The notes under the pieces: model-generated | What the model was told of the DNA's origin: nothing | Database searches by the model: none | The model's input: only the letters and a program-made list of their open reading frames with translations | Made by a program: the position numbers and the translations under genes | Source: Lycium barbarum | Taxonomy: Eukaryota > Streptophyta > Magnoliopsida > Solanales > Solanaceae | DNA length: 64,000 nt | Assembly (NCBI RefSeq): GCF_019175385.1 | Contig: NC_083346.1 | Span: 86,008,543-86,072,542, forward strand | Reading direction: 5' to 3' | Shown here: positions 1 to 10,308 of the stretch, piece by piece | Position numbering within the stretch: the first letter of the stretch is position 1 | Layout of the letters: every line of letters starts with the position of its first letter

Positions 1-1
1 T

Positions 2-1066
2 GTGGGGTTACCCCGCTCCCTAGGCAAATATGACTCTATATGGGTGATCGTGGACAGACTCATGAAAGCAGCTCATTTCCTCCCAGTTAGGACCACGTAT
101 TCACCAGAAGACTATGCTAGGTTATATTTAAAATAAATCGTGCGCCTTCATGGGATCCCTTTGGCCATTATTACAGACAGACGGGCTCAGTTTACAGCTA
201 AGTTTTGGAAATCTTTTCAAGAAGGGTTAGGTACCCAAGTCAAATTCAGCACAACATTTCATCCACAAATGGACGGACAAGCCGAGCGTACCATTCAGAC
301 CTTGGAGGATATGCTCCGAGCGTGTGTGTTGGATTTTGGGGGTAGTTGGGATGAGCATTTACCCCTTATCGAATTTGCTTATAACAATAGCTACCATTCC
401 GGTATTCAAATGGCCCCGTATGAAGCCTTATATGGAAGAAAATGCAGATCTCCAATTGGATGGTTTGAAACCGAAGAAGTACAATTGATAGGCCCCGACT
501 TGATCCAACAAGCAGTTGAAAAGGTTAAAGTGATTCGAGACCGACTGTTAACAGCTCAAAGTCGCCAAAAGTCTTATGCAGACAACCACCGACGGGATTT
601 AGAATTTCAGGAAAATGACTGGGTATTTCTGAAGGTATCGCCAATAAAAGGGGTGATGAGATTTGGCAAAAAGGGGAAGTTAAGCCCAAGATACATCGGA
701 CCTAATAAAATTGTCCGTAAGGTGGGACAGGTAGCATATGAATTGGACCTACCTTCGGAGCTTGAATCAGTCCATCCGGTGTTCCATGTTTCGATGCTCC
801 ACAAGTGTATCGGGGATCCTACAACAATAGTCTCGGTTGACGATGTGCGGGTGACAGAGAAGCTGACATATGAAGAAGTACCTATTGCCATTTTAGATAG
901 ACGAGTAGGAAGGCTCCGGAACAAAGAAGTAGCTTCGGTGAAAATCCTATGGCGAAACAGCAATCGAGAAGAAATGACTTGGGAAGCGGAGGAGAAGATG
1001 AAATCCATGTACCCGCATTTGTTCCAGTCCCCGGAGGAGATTCAAGGTGAAGCGTCGATGATGTAA
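2..1066 (+). pseudogene. Ty3/Gypsy integrase core plus chromodomain, 5'-truncated (element A)
   Basis: C-terminal part of a Gypsy pol polyprotein. The integrase catalytic triad is visible: D in VIVDRLMKAAHF (nt 53-55), D in IITDRRAQF (nt 176-178) and E in GQAERTIQTLE (nt 284-286); the last two are separated by exactly 35 residues, the D,D(35)E spacing. The C-terminal end (about nt 870-1030, VPIAILDRRVGRLRNKEVAS to MTWEAEEKMKSMYPHLF) is the chromodomain-like tail of Tekay/Del-type chromoviruses, which in the family directs integration to chromatin. The frame is open from nt 2 except for a TAA at 134-136, inside a motif normally read YLKEIVRLHG, so a Glu codon was probably lost. The usual SDRGAQF glycine is Arg here. 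Protease, RT, RNase H and the integrase zinc finger lie outside the window. The stop codon makes this a pseudogene; membership of the chromovirus clade is well supported by motifs. Confidence 0.93.
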
Positions 1067-1230
1067 GGAATGTACACCTTAGTATTATGCTTTTAGTCGT
1101 GTGTGGCCATGGATGTGTTGATAGTGTGATATAGCCTTGTAAGGCCATGATATTGTGGGTTGCTGTGACAGGTTGGTAGAGTCAAATTACAAAGGAAACT
1201 CTGGCACAATTTTTCTAAAATTCCCGAGTG

Positions 1231-1266
1231 TCGAACATTTGAGGACGAATGTTTCAAAAGGGGGGA
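1231..1266 (+). other. Pre-PPT hairpin and polypurine tract of element A
   Basis: The inverted repeat AACATT...AATGTT (1235-1254) is followed by AAAAGGGGGG, the polypurine tract that primes plus-strand DNA synthesis, directly upstream of the 3' LTR. The same hairpin-then-PPT order recurs at 14848, 25305, 28328, 42468, 51688 and 57840. Confidence 0.85.
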
Positions 1267-1410
1267 TGAATGTGACACCCCGAAAATTTTTCCGTACTTG
1301 TGTGATGAGTAGAACAATGAAGGGCTTGAGTGGATGATGTTTTATTAAGTCGGGAATGGCTAATTGTGAATTTTTGGAAAGAAGAAGGTGGCGGAAAATT
1401 TTAGCACAGT

Positions 1411-1690
1411 GGTCGTAAAGGGCACTATACGGCCCGTAAAGTGATTTACGGACCGTATAGTGCAATCGTCCTCTAGCTGTCTAAAATTTCAAGTTCTGTC
1501 AAAGTGTTGAAATGGCTAAAAATGACTTGGAGGACAGCCCGTAAACTGGTTTACGGACCGTAAACCTCGGTCGTAAACTGCCATTTCCCTTAGCCAAACT
1601 TTCTTTTTTTGAAATGCTTAAAAACGATCGCGGAGGACGGACCGTAAACCACAATACGGTCCGTAAACTGTGGTTTACGACCACTGTTCA
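1411..1690 (+). repeat. ACGG/CCGT palindrome patch in U3 of LTR A
   Basis: A cluster of imperfect palindromes built on TTTACGGACCGTAAA-type cores. The arms at 1423-1440 and 1445-1462 pair at 17 of 18 positions; further copies lie at about 1537-1580 and 1636-1687. Placement in U3 suggests promoter or enhancer repeats, which is inference. Confidence 0.7.
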
Positions 1691-2986
1691 TCCCGACGAG
1701 AATTCATTAAACATCAGTTTTGAGTTACTAAAAAAGGACTTAAGCCTCATTTCATTTCATTATTCATCCATACAACTCAAGAGACTTCTAGAACTCTCCA
1801 AACACTTCATCCACAAAGTTCAAGAGAATCCAGGGAAGACTAAGATCAACACCACTAAATTCATGAAAACAAGTGTAAGAACACATCAAAGGATCATCTA
1901 AGTCAAGAAATCCTCAAAAGGGTGGAACTAGGGTTCTGGCTAAGTGAAGTATTTCAACTCAAGGCTTGTTCAATCATCATTTAAGGTATGTTTCATGACT
2001 ATACCACGTGATTCAAGGTACTGGAAGACTTAGATACTTAAAATGTAGAAGAACATAGGAATGGGTCATGATTGAGTAAATAGTGTCACTATGGAATGGT
2101 AGTTGGATGGAATCATAGAAGTTGACGTGCTATGATTTTGAATATGTTACAAATGGTGTATAGATCATGATATAAGTGTTAAACTCAAAGGAAATGCCGC
2201 CTAATTTTCTCTAGGGATAACGATGCGTTCTCATAGTCGATTAACTAATGTAATACGAATTCTCTCATGAAGGTGACGACGTGGTATCGAAGGAGAATAA
2301 GTGGACAACAACTTAGCTAAACGACAAGGTATGTGAGGTTAGTCCTTTCTTTCCAATGGCATGAATCTTATAGTCCGAATTACCAAAAAGGTAGTCCAAA
2401 AAGTTAAATGTCTATTTGAGATAAGTTATACGATATGATGATGTTAGTCCTTGCCTACACTCACCTTATGTACTAGTCCTTTCAAGGTGAGGCAGAATGT
2501 CCGTAATTGCTCCATAAAGTAATCGGGGGGTCACGACCTTACGTCACCTCGATAGAGTAAAGTTGTTCTCAAACCTTATGCATGTGTTATGATAAGATAA
2601 ATATTTTACAATAAGTACATTATTATGACTATTTTATGATAAGCATGGCATGAGGATTGCATACCGGGCCTAGTTGGCCGGGCAGACACCGCTTCGGCGG
2701 GCGGCGATACGGATACACCACGACCTTCGGGCGTGGGCAGACACCACTAGTGGGCGGCATGAGATGGTACCCCGGACGCGGGAGGCCTGGACGCGGGCTT
2801 ATATTATTGATTATCACACCGTTCTGACATGGGCGGGCAGCTTGCATATGATGCATACATGTTACGATGATAAGTACGAGTAAGACAACATGCATTATTC
2901 CATTTATAATTATCGGTCAGATCCATATGCTTTATATTGATGCTCTCATTATATTATTGATGCCTTCCTTCACTGTTCATGCCTCT

Positions 2987-3050
2987 CATACTCACTATAA
3001 TATTCGTACTGACGTCCCTTCTTTGGACGCTGTGTTCATGCCCACAGGTA
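2987..3050 (+). other. Conserved LTR hairpin module (LTR A)
   Basis: Contains CGTACTGAC, then stem CGTCC/GGACG, then stem CTGTG/CACAG followed by GTAG. The last stem is a compensatory version of CTGCG/CGCAG seen in other LTRs. A further hairpin GACGGA/TCCGTC lies at 3170-3188. The first hairpin (CAGTAC/GTACTG elsewhere) has decayed here. Confidence 0.65.
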
Positions 3051-3459
3051 GACAGGGAGGCGAGCTTGATCCAGACACTTAGGAGCTGTCAGCTGTTGAG
3101 AGCACTCCATTGTTCGGAGGTGCTTGTGATTTCTCTTTTGGTACATATGTATATATATATTTTGGGCATGACGGAGTCTTGTTCCGTCCATTGTATAGTA
3201 TGTCAGTAGAGGCTCGTAGATACGTAGTGTGGGTATCATGGTCTCACATCTTTCATGTATACGTGCACTCATTATTTTGATGTACCAAACCTTTTTATAT
3301 ACACAAGTATTTATGTTTCCATATAAGTTATGATATTTTTCCTTGTTTTGAGCATAAATGTGAGGATAAGGCATTAATCGAGTAAGGAGGGTAATAGAGC
3401 TAGCGGTGCTCGGCGGTTAGCCCCGGGTACCCGTCGCGGCCCATAGCTGGGTCGTGACA

Positions 3460-4496
3460 ACCACTTCAGCAGCCAGGAGTAATGCTATAGCGGCACCGCG
3501 GATGTGGTCGAGTAACCACAAGAGCGGTCGACGGGAATTCAGAAAAATAAAAGGCCTTACCCCTTCCCACCTTCCTTATTCCCTAAATACATTCCCCCTC
3601 AACCCCGAATGCCTCTCCATCTCCTAACCCAACACAACTTCCCAACTCCCTCTTAAACAAAAATAATGTCCACTTAACAACCCATACTTCAATCTACACC
3701 TAACCCAACCTCACACAACAACAAATTACTCTCAAAAGGAAGGAGAAAAAAGAGCTTCAAGAGTCAATCACAATCATCACCAACCGCACCCGAATCTTCC
3801 AATCTTAAGGTACGAATTCACTCTTCTCCACTCATAATAAGGTAATGAAACTAAATTTCTAAGTTTTCCTAATTCAATAAACGGGTTTGTAACACAAAAG
3901 TTGGGATTTCTGGGTTTTGGTTGATGGGCTTAATGGATGTTGATAGACTGGATTACACAACTTTTTTTGCGTTAGGATAATCTATATATCGAATATTGCA
4001 TAGTTAATGCACAAATTTGGATTGAAAAACTTGAACATAGTAAGGAATTTTTGTTTTGAAATAGAGTGTTGGCTTCCTCGAATTTTGGGGTTGTTGTTAC
4101 TAGAAATTATGTTCTAAGGGTTGCAAACATCTTGCATGCCTGATATCTGCTCGATCCGCTCATAAAAATAAGTTTTTAAGGCCTTAGGGTGATGGGAAAA
4201 ATTAGGTGCGTTGGAGAAGATGACACTGCTTCAGCGGTCAAGGGACTGCTAGCGCCTAAGAGAGCACTGAAGCGGTTGGAAGGGAGATGGTAGGGGATGC
4301 GGGAGCGGTCGCCTCTGCTGCCATAGTGTCCCCGCTACAGCTCTAAGTGAATACTATAGCAGTACCTGCACAGAACTATCACCAAAATGTTTTTTTGACA
4401 ACTAATTCCGCTGAGGTTTAGAGCGTAGAAGCTAAGCTATTGATTCCTTAAATCTGGCACATTAAGTCTCATAACTTACTGTTCCTCGCAGGTATA
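3460..4496 (+). mobile_element. 5' non-coding part of non-autonomous element M
   Basis: No ORF. It starts inside a GCGGT-rich patch (3465-3535) that resembles the U3 palindrome patches of other LTRs, runs through a C/A-rich leader, and has a splice-donor-like CTTAAG|GTACG at about 3810 and an acceptor-like CCTCGCAG|GTATAATG ending just before the ORF at 4497. A second GCGGT/CGCTACAG cluster lies at 4215-4370. The left end was cut by insertion of element A. The true ends of M were not resolved. Confidence 0.5.
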
Positions 4497-5449
4497 ATGT
4501 CTAAAAATTAAGAAGCGGAACAACTAGAACAACAAGAGGAGCAAGTGCCCGTCTATCAAATATTCATCAGTTCACAATGCGAGCGCCATTTCTTATAGCA
4601 AAGGCACATGCCTCTACTATTAGAGAGTGATTTTGACATGATTAATGTGGAGAAATGTGCTCCTGAGTTCCTAGAAAGGCCGGATTCGATAAAGTGGATG
4701 TGTTTGGTCAAAAATCTGGGGTGATGTAATAAGGATTGGGTTAGGGAATATTACACCATACTGCCTACCTTTGATTGGGATACTCCTGATCCAAGTAGTA
4801 TGATTCGAGGGTTCTCCGTGAAGGTGGGGGCTAGGGAGATAAACGGGGTGCCCAAAGTGGAGAATCATTCAGTGGAGTTTTTGAAGCCTAAAAATACTGC
4901 TGACAATGGTGTGTGGCTGGTGTCTAAGTTAGTGGCTGAGGAGGATAAAGCTTTTATCACTTGAGGTCTGTCCAGGGTGGGGATAGGGAGCGATAAATTT
5001 ACTGCTGAGGCTAGGAGGTAGCTGAACATCATCTCCCGCCGGGTCCATCCCTTGAGGAATGACACCTCCATGACCTATCCCAGGGCCCTTCTGATTGCTT
5101 ACATCCTCGATGACGTGCCTGTGAATGTAGGTTCGCAGGTGATTGAAGAATGTAAGAATTTTATGACGTTTGAGGCTTCGAGTTTGATGTTCCCATCATT
5201 GATCACCTCATTGTGCAAGAGGGATGGGGTCCACATGAGGCCTGAGGACAACATGGTTGATTTTGATGCTAATTTTCATCAATTATGTTACACCTTTCAT
5301 TTTCGTAGTGGTAGAACTTATGATCTCCTAGTTGGGTAGGCCTTGGGAATTGAGACCCGAGCCCGAGTTTTGGAGATAGAAAGTGTCCTACCCCGTGTGC
5401 AATGGTACCATCAGGTATTCCTGGTGATTTACAGGATTAGAAGTTGAAT
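4497..5449 (+). pseudogene. PF20167-like 'putative plant transposon protein', N-terminal part, decayed
   Basis: One reading frame can be followed from ATG 4497 to about 5449 through several in-frame stops (codon 5; about 4597; about 4724; about 4962; about 5020; 5337-5339). It reads FISSQCERHF, then KDWVREYYTILPTFDWD, then RR*LNIISRRVHPLRND, then YPRALLIAYILDDVPVNVG, the pattern I associate with the plant transposon-protein family PF20167, which often sits in non-autonomous retroelements and whose biochemical role is unknown. The stops at the W-rich positions look like W to TGA/TAG changes. The frame continues after 5339 (ALGIETRARVLEIES) and ends at the junction with LTR N. The family call is from memory of the pattern and was not searched. 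Confidence 0.7.
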
Positions 5450-5504
5450 AAATCGAATCGACGCGATCTAAACTTAATAAGAAAACCTGCAGGACACTAG
5501 TCAA

Positions 5505-5665
5505 GATCGACGGGTCGTCGAACCTGTTAACGGGCCATCGTTGTGCGGCGTCGACAGGGTTCCGCAGCCATGCATTCTACAGGCGCAGGTCAATGGGCAA
5601 TTTGACGGACCATCGACACGTCGACGGCCCGACGGGCCGTCGACCCGCTCGTCGAACCGGATCGC
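5505..5665 (+). repeat. GACGG/CCGTC palindrome patch in LTR N
   Basis: GC-rich palindromes in an otherwise AT-rich LTR. The best is a 23-nt perfect inverted repeat at 5621-5643 (arms TCGACGGCCCG, one-base spacer). Others include TCGACGGGTCGTCGA-like units at about 5505-5525 and 5641-5658. They sit just upstream of the TATA-like sequence at 5687. Confidence 0.7.
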
Positions 5666-6940
5666 TGTAGCCTTTTGGCTTCTAAGTATAAATTTGTGGG
5701 TCACGACTTCATTTCACATTTTCCTCTTTACAAAAATCATAAAACCCAAAAATATTTCCTCCCAATATTTTTCATCCTATTAGTGAAGATTTGACGAGAC
5801 CCGGACCCCGTAAACCCGAGATGCTGAAGAAGAAAGGTTACTTCTAGGGTTTCTTCAAGAGTGGAGTTTAGGGAGTTGAAGTTGGAGTGATTTTTGACCC
5901 CTCAAGGTATGTAAATAATTTCTACCTTTGTATTTAAGTTGAGTATCAAGAGTTTTAGTGATTCTAAGTGAAGAGAAGATAATTGTGGAAGTGTTAAGTT
6001 GATGAAGAGTAATGTAGTGATATAGGCTTGTTTTAAGAGATGATTGGAAACGGGTTTACGTATATTTTTAGATATATACATATGCGTTTTCATTGTTGAT
6101 GTGAGTATCGTAGTTGATGTAGGATCGAGTGAGAAGTGGAAGAGTTGTTAAGCTTATGAGAGAAATGTTGTTCATGATTCGTTAAGCCCTCTATGCATCA
6201 AACAGGGGGTTAGCAAGAAGTACCTAGTCTAATGAAGGTTTATGTTGCTTAATTGTAGATTTACAAGTCGAGAAGTAGGAGTTGGTCGATTTGATATACA
6301 TTGAGGTATGTTAAGCTACCCCTTTCTTCTTTTGGCATGACCCTATGATGCGATCCAATAAACGAGTAAGCGAGTCCACATTACTCTACTCTTAGAAGTA
6401 TTAGGAGTATTACAGTCTTTGATGTTCATGTACCCCTTTACAGTTATTCCTTCTGTTCATGGGTTTAGTTTTATGTGTACAGTTATTCATGCATTACATT
6501 CATTATATATATACGTGTGTTGACCCGTGACCGGAAGGCGTTATATACGCAAGTATTATATGTATATGGGGTATGGAAAGGAGCAGGCGTTATATACGCA
6601 TTACCAGCAGCAAGTATCAGGCTGCAAGTGTACTAATATGATGATATGAGAATCAGGCTGCAAGTATCGCAGCAATGTATATGATGATGGCCGAAGAAAG
6701 GCCGATAGGATATGAGAAAAGAAACAGGTGTTATATACGCACCTCTATATAGATGCATGACCTTTATTCATAGGCATGAGCATGCATATTATGCGCCCAC
6801 AGAGGCATTGTTATATATACAGATTCATACAGATACTAGTTCATACAAGTACATGCAGTCAGTCATTTCAGTTTATTAGTTCAGATCTTATTTATGATTC
6901 CCATGTGTATATATCTATATGATGTTGCTCTTATGCTTTA

Positions 6941-7012
6941 CATACTCAGTACATTATCCGCACTGACTCCCCGTTGCTCGGGAGAGGGGGCTGCATTCAC
7001 GCCCGCAGGTAC
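6941..7012 (+). other. Conserved LTR hairpin module (LTR N)
   Basis: CATACTCAGTAC...GCACTGAC, then stem CTCCC/GGGAG (loop CGTTGCTC), then CTGC/GCAG ending GCAG|GTAC. The CTCCC/GGGAG stem is a compensatory variant of CGTCC/GGACG and CCCCC/GGGGG in other LTRs. Confidence 0.65.
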
Positions 7013-7468
7013 AGGGAGACAGGTGGGTGGTCCAGCTCAATAGGACCTCTAGATTTAGCAGTGGTCAGCACGCTCCATTCGATCCGGAGCTACAGTCAGT
7101 TTTGGTATGCCCCTTTTGAGATGTGTATGCATATAGGTATGACGGGGCCCTGTCCCATCCTTTCTACAACTTTCATTCCGGTAGAGGTCTGTAGACAGTT
7201 GTATGTATTAGTCAGACGATGTAGCCTTTTCGGCTTCTATTCTTTTGTGTACAGTATATATAGCAGCCTAGTTGGCTTGCACTGTTCTTCCGCATGATTG
7301 TGTATAGATGTATGCAGATTGTACAGAGTTATGATGTTTCCTTTTTATGAGATTAGTTGTGCCATTCATGGGCCTTTGATGTTCAGTATATTTCAGATAC
7401 GAGTATAGGGGTGTTTGGTCACTAGAGGTCAGACCCCTCGCCACGGCTCATCGGTTTGGGTCATGACA

Positions 7469-8050
7469 AATTACAGGTGCCTGGTCATGGTACTTCCTTC
7501 CACCGCAAGAAGAGGAAGACTGGTGAGGGGACGAGTACTAGTGCCGGTGCGGGTGGAGGTGGATATAGAGCTAGAGCTTTCCCTGCTCCAGGACCGTATG
7601 AGCGCATTGATACTCACTTTGAGGAGATGATATCTTTGTTCTAGGGTATGCCGAGGCTTTCGGTGGAGGTGGGCTCTTCCAGTGCTGGCGAGGATTACTT
7701 TACCAGGGTGGAGATGAAGGGCTATCTGGAGGCGCCGAAAGGGATAAGTGAGTCACTCTCTACTTTTCAGACCGTCTACTCTTCTCCGGCTACAGATCAT
7801 GTCTAGCTTAGTATTGATTTCAATAAGGAGCAGGCCAAGAATAAGTTTCGTGACAAGGTTTATCTGGAGAGGTATCAAGGGCTTATGGAGGAAGATGTAC
7901 CCCAGTGAGGAGATGCCTGTGCATGATGAGGATGACTGTGACCAGTATTAATTTATCAGCCAGGCCAAGGGAGATGGTGGGAGGAGCAAATCAGCGGAGG
8001 ATGCCGGCAGCTCTGATGGTACAGGACCACGAGAGGTAGCATGGCTTAGG
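7469..8050 (+). pseudogene. C-terminal remnant of the element M ORF
   Basis: A decayed frame continues after LTR N: HRKKRKTGEG, a Gly/Ser-rich linker, then PGPYERIDTHFEEMISLF, a stop at 7642-7644, GMPRLSVEVGSSSAGEDYF, and further broken segments to about 7905. A basic patch followed by a probable helical segment fits the C-terminus of the PF20167-like protein whose N-terminal part ends at 5449. The join is out of frame by one base, so an indel occurred. Assignment to the same gene rests on position and composition, not on alignment. Confidence 0.45.
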
Positions 8051-8640
8051 GATCTCCGCCCCCCCCCCCCCCCTCTTATGATAGTGTTGTGGTTGCCCAT
8101 GTCGAGCTTTGTTGTTGAAATAATTTCCTTTTGGTTTGCTTGGTTTTTGCTTGGATCTGTTTGGATAATTTCGTTTTTGGTCTTGGTTAGCCTTTTTTTG
8201 GGCTTGTTGTTTGGATACTTTTGGTTTGAATGTTGGACTATTTAGTTTCTTGTTTCTGGCATTCGTATTTGGTTCTGTAGTACTGACTTGAATGATTTTT
8301 TCCCTTGTCGGGCTTGTCTTTATATCACTTGGGTTTGATGCTGTTTTTATCTGATCCGTTGAATGGTATGAACCGGGGAAACAAGGTGAAAACAGGGGAG
8401 GAGTTTAGATCTCGAAACTCAAGACTTCCGCTTCTGCGGTCTCTCAGACCGCTATAGCGGTCCCACTTCAGTGATAGTGGAGCCGTAAGAACGGTCAAGG
8501 AGGAACTAAGGGTACCGCTACAGCGATGGGGTAGCTGCTACAGCGGCAACGCCACAGCGGTGGACTAACCGCTGGGGTGCAATGACTGGGCAGTAGCATC
8601 AGTTCCATGCTCGAACTACTTCTGCAACTAAAAATTAAAT
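8051..8640 (+). mobile_element. 3' non-coding part of element M
   Basis: No gene. It starts with a 15-C run (8059-8073), then a T-rich stretch (8080-8360), then a GCGGT/ACCGC palindrome patch (8425-8590). The patch includes a perfect 16-bp palindrome GACCGCTATAGCGGTC at 8447-8462 and CGCTACAGCG variants. The patch is of the same type as those at 3465 and 4215, so this may be U3 of a terminal repeat of M. Confidence 0.45.
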
Positions 8641-8908
8641 CGAACATTTCCTACACAAACTAGATTTGATCAGAAACATGACATAATTGCGCGCTTAGAT
8701 ACCAATTGGAATCGTCTAGATACCAATTGGACACACCGAGATACCAATTTGACTGAAGTAGCACGATTTGAAAGAAAGAAGGGAAATTCCTAAATGCCAT
8801 ATAGCCTCCTGTGGATGGGCACGGACGTCTACGTACCATTCCACGAGACTCTACTAGACATTGTTGTTGTACTTGTGAGACCAGTAACCTACGCTTTTGA
8901 TACCAACT
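8641..8908 (-). mobile_element. Leader of minus-strand element E, with primer-binding site
   Basis: Read on the minus strand, the LTR end GGTCGTGACA is followed by TGGTATCAAAAGC (8905-8893), a one-mismatch version of the initiator-Met-tRNA primer site TGGTATCAGAGC. Further in are three 21-bp tandem copies (8697, 8718, 8739), each containing CCAATTGGTATCT or a close variant, a second set of PBS-like words. No gag frame is recognisable, and the left limit against element M is uncertain. Confidence 0.6.
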
Positions 8909-9582
8909 TGTCACGACCAAATTTAGAATCACGCGGGCACCTACCATTCCCACCTCGGTAGACAAACCCTCAATATAACATTTTCCATGTAAAGAATAAA
9001 TTCATTTGCTTCAATAGATGAATAATTAACGATGGAAATCAAATCAATATATTAACCAAAATAGCGGAAGTGATTACAAAAGATAAATAAATAGAATAAC
9101 TCATTCTGATTCCCACGATCTGGTCTAGACTAGTACACGAGTGACTAAAGTGGATCCGGAGCACAATAATAACATCTAAGACCCAACCCCCATCCCGGAA
9201 TGAAAGGGACAGAGGCCTTCAAGATAGGCACCGTACATCTTCCAAACATTTCAACAATCCATCACCTAAAACACTCCACACCCCAAAAGGGATGAAGCAA
9301 GAGTAGTATCAGTACAATCAACACGTACTGAGTAGGCATCAAAGGCCGAAAATGGTTAGAGGCACATATTAGTAAAAGAGTTCACAAATAAGCATGATAA
9401 GTAAACTAGATCAACAATGTACATCATCTATTGCTCGTCATAATCAGATCAATATCACAAGTACCAAGAATGGGTATGCAAACAATATCATGAAAGACTA
9501 CACAAGTCATGTAGAATACTATCCACATATCAAATATCAATGAGTGAGGTACCAAAAATTCATGAATAAGATATACCACTAG
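8909..9582 (-). mobile_element. 5' LTR of element E, 3' segment (split by LTR D)
   Basis: Minus-strand LTR ending GGTCGTGACA at 8909 next to a primer site. It contains the first LTR hairpin, CAGTAC/GTACTG (9305-9335). It is interrupted at 9582/9583 by LTR D and resumes at 21491; ACTAG (9578-9582) and ACTCG (21491-21495) are the presumed target duplication. Confidence 0.75.
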
Positions 9583-9851
9583 TGTCACGACCCAACCCGA
9601 GGGGCCATGACTAGTACCCGAGTTGGACACTCGTATACAAACCTATTAGAGATAATCAGACTGATACTAAGGACAGTATGGAAATCTGTGAAAGCGTGTA
9701 GTGGACTCAAATGCCATATATCATAATGGACCTATCTCCTGAGGTGTCACGGTTAACCATACATAACAAAATACGCAAGCCGATAAGGCTGCCACTATAC
9801 ATGGGAATATCCAAAACGAACTACATCTGTATAACTGACTAAACCATATAT
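9583..9851 (-). mobile_element. Solo LTR D, 3' terminal segment (split by LTR C)
   Basis: On the minus strand this reads GTGGCAGCCTTATCGGCTTG onward to CGGGTTGGGTCGTGACA, closely matching the end of the B 3' LTR (17220-17463). It is interrupted at 9851 by LTR C and resumes at 19456; TATAT (9847-9851 and 19451-19455) is the duplication made by C. Joining the two parts restores the order seen in LTR B, which supports the nesting. Confidence 0.8.
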
Positions 9852-10308
9852 TGTTACACACCGTACTTCTGGAGAAGCACTTATTAAATTTGAACGTAAG
9901 TATGTCGAGCTATGGCTAATGAGGAACAAAACATTATCAAGTATGATCAATGAAAAATATCATGTATGGAGAGTTTCAGAAGATTCCGGGACTAAGCAGA
10001 GCAGAGAAAATAAGTTGGTCGAAAATTTGGAAAATGTTGGCGGCATTCTGGACAGAATTTTTGGTCAACTTTGGAGGGGTATATCTCCTAGTATATTAAG
10101 AGTTTTAAGGTGTTCCACAAGCCTAAAATGTAGTTCGTCGAGTCGAGTTTCAAACGCAACAAACCGCTCATCGATACGATATTGGAGTAGAGAATTATGG
10201 ACGTTACAAGTTCAGCTGACAGAGTAAAAACGCATGCTACAGTAACCGACCTGCTACAGTGCTGTTACAGTGACCCGACCCGAATTTGACCCCTATATAA
10301 AGGGTAAC
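9852..10308 (+). mobile_element. Solo LTR C, 5' segment (split by element B)
   Basis: Starts TGTTACACACCG and resembles the U3 of LTR J (25340 onward), for example around CATGTATGGAGAGTTTC at 9960 and 25558. A TATA box TATATAAAGG lies at 10294-10303. It is interrupted at 10308 by B and resumes at 17464. No primer site or polypurine tract flanks the complete LTR, so it is a solo LTR. Confidence 0.85.

Larger units (their letters stand above)
1271..3459 (+). mobile_element. 3' LTR of element A
   Basis: The LTR begins TGTGACACCCCG just after the polypurine tract and ends in GGGTCGTGACA, the terminal sequence shared by most LTRs here (about 2.19 kb). From left to right it shows a palindrome patch (1411-1690), a splice-donor-like AAG|GTATGT (about 1985), a short-hairpin minisatellite (about 2660-2790) and the conserved hairpin module (2987-3050). 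No primer-binding site follows the end, as expected for a 3' LTR. The sequence next to it (3460) belongs to element M, into which A apparently inserted. No coding potential is credible inside. Confidence 0.85.
5450..7468 (+). mobile_element. LTR N, probably solo, inserted in the ORF of element M
   Basis: Carries the standard plus-strand LTR order: palindrome patch (5505-5665), TATA-like TATAAATT (5687-5694), AAG|GTATGT (about 5906), GCGTTATATACGC minisatellite (about 6535-6750), hairpin module (6941-7012), GGGGCCCTGTCCC hairpin (7141-7159), and end GGGTCATGACA at 7468. No primer-binding site or polypurine tract is seen beside it and PF20167-like coding remnants lie on both sides, so a solo LTR is likely. 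A 7-bp TTACAGG occurs on both sides (5429-5435 and 7471-7477) and may be the target duplication, but the left LTR terminus is not a clear TG, so the exact start is uncertain. Confidence 0.65.

Noticed and set aside
2629..2895. Minus-strand frame with a hydrophobic start resembling a small secreted peptide
   Set aside because: It covers the hairpin minisatellite of LTR A; the Pro/Arg-rich part is repeat translation.
2979..3209. Hammerhead-ribozyme-like core (CTGACG...GGACG) in the LTR hairpin module
   Set aside because: The catalytic CTGATGA and GAAAC cores are absent in all copies; only a short stem resembles stem II.
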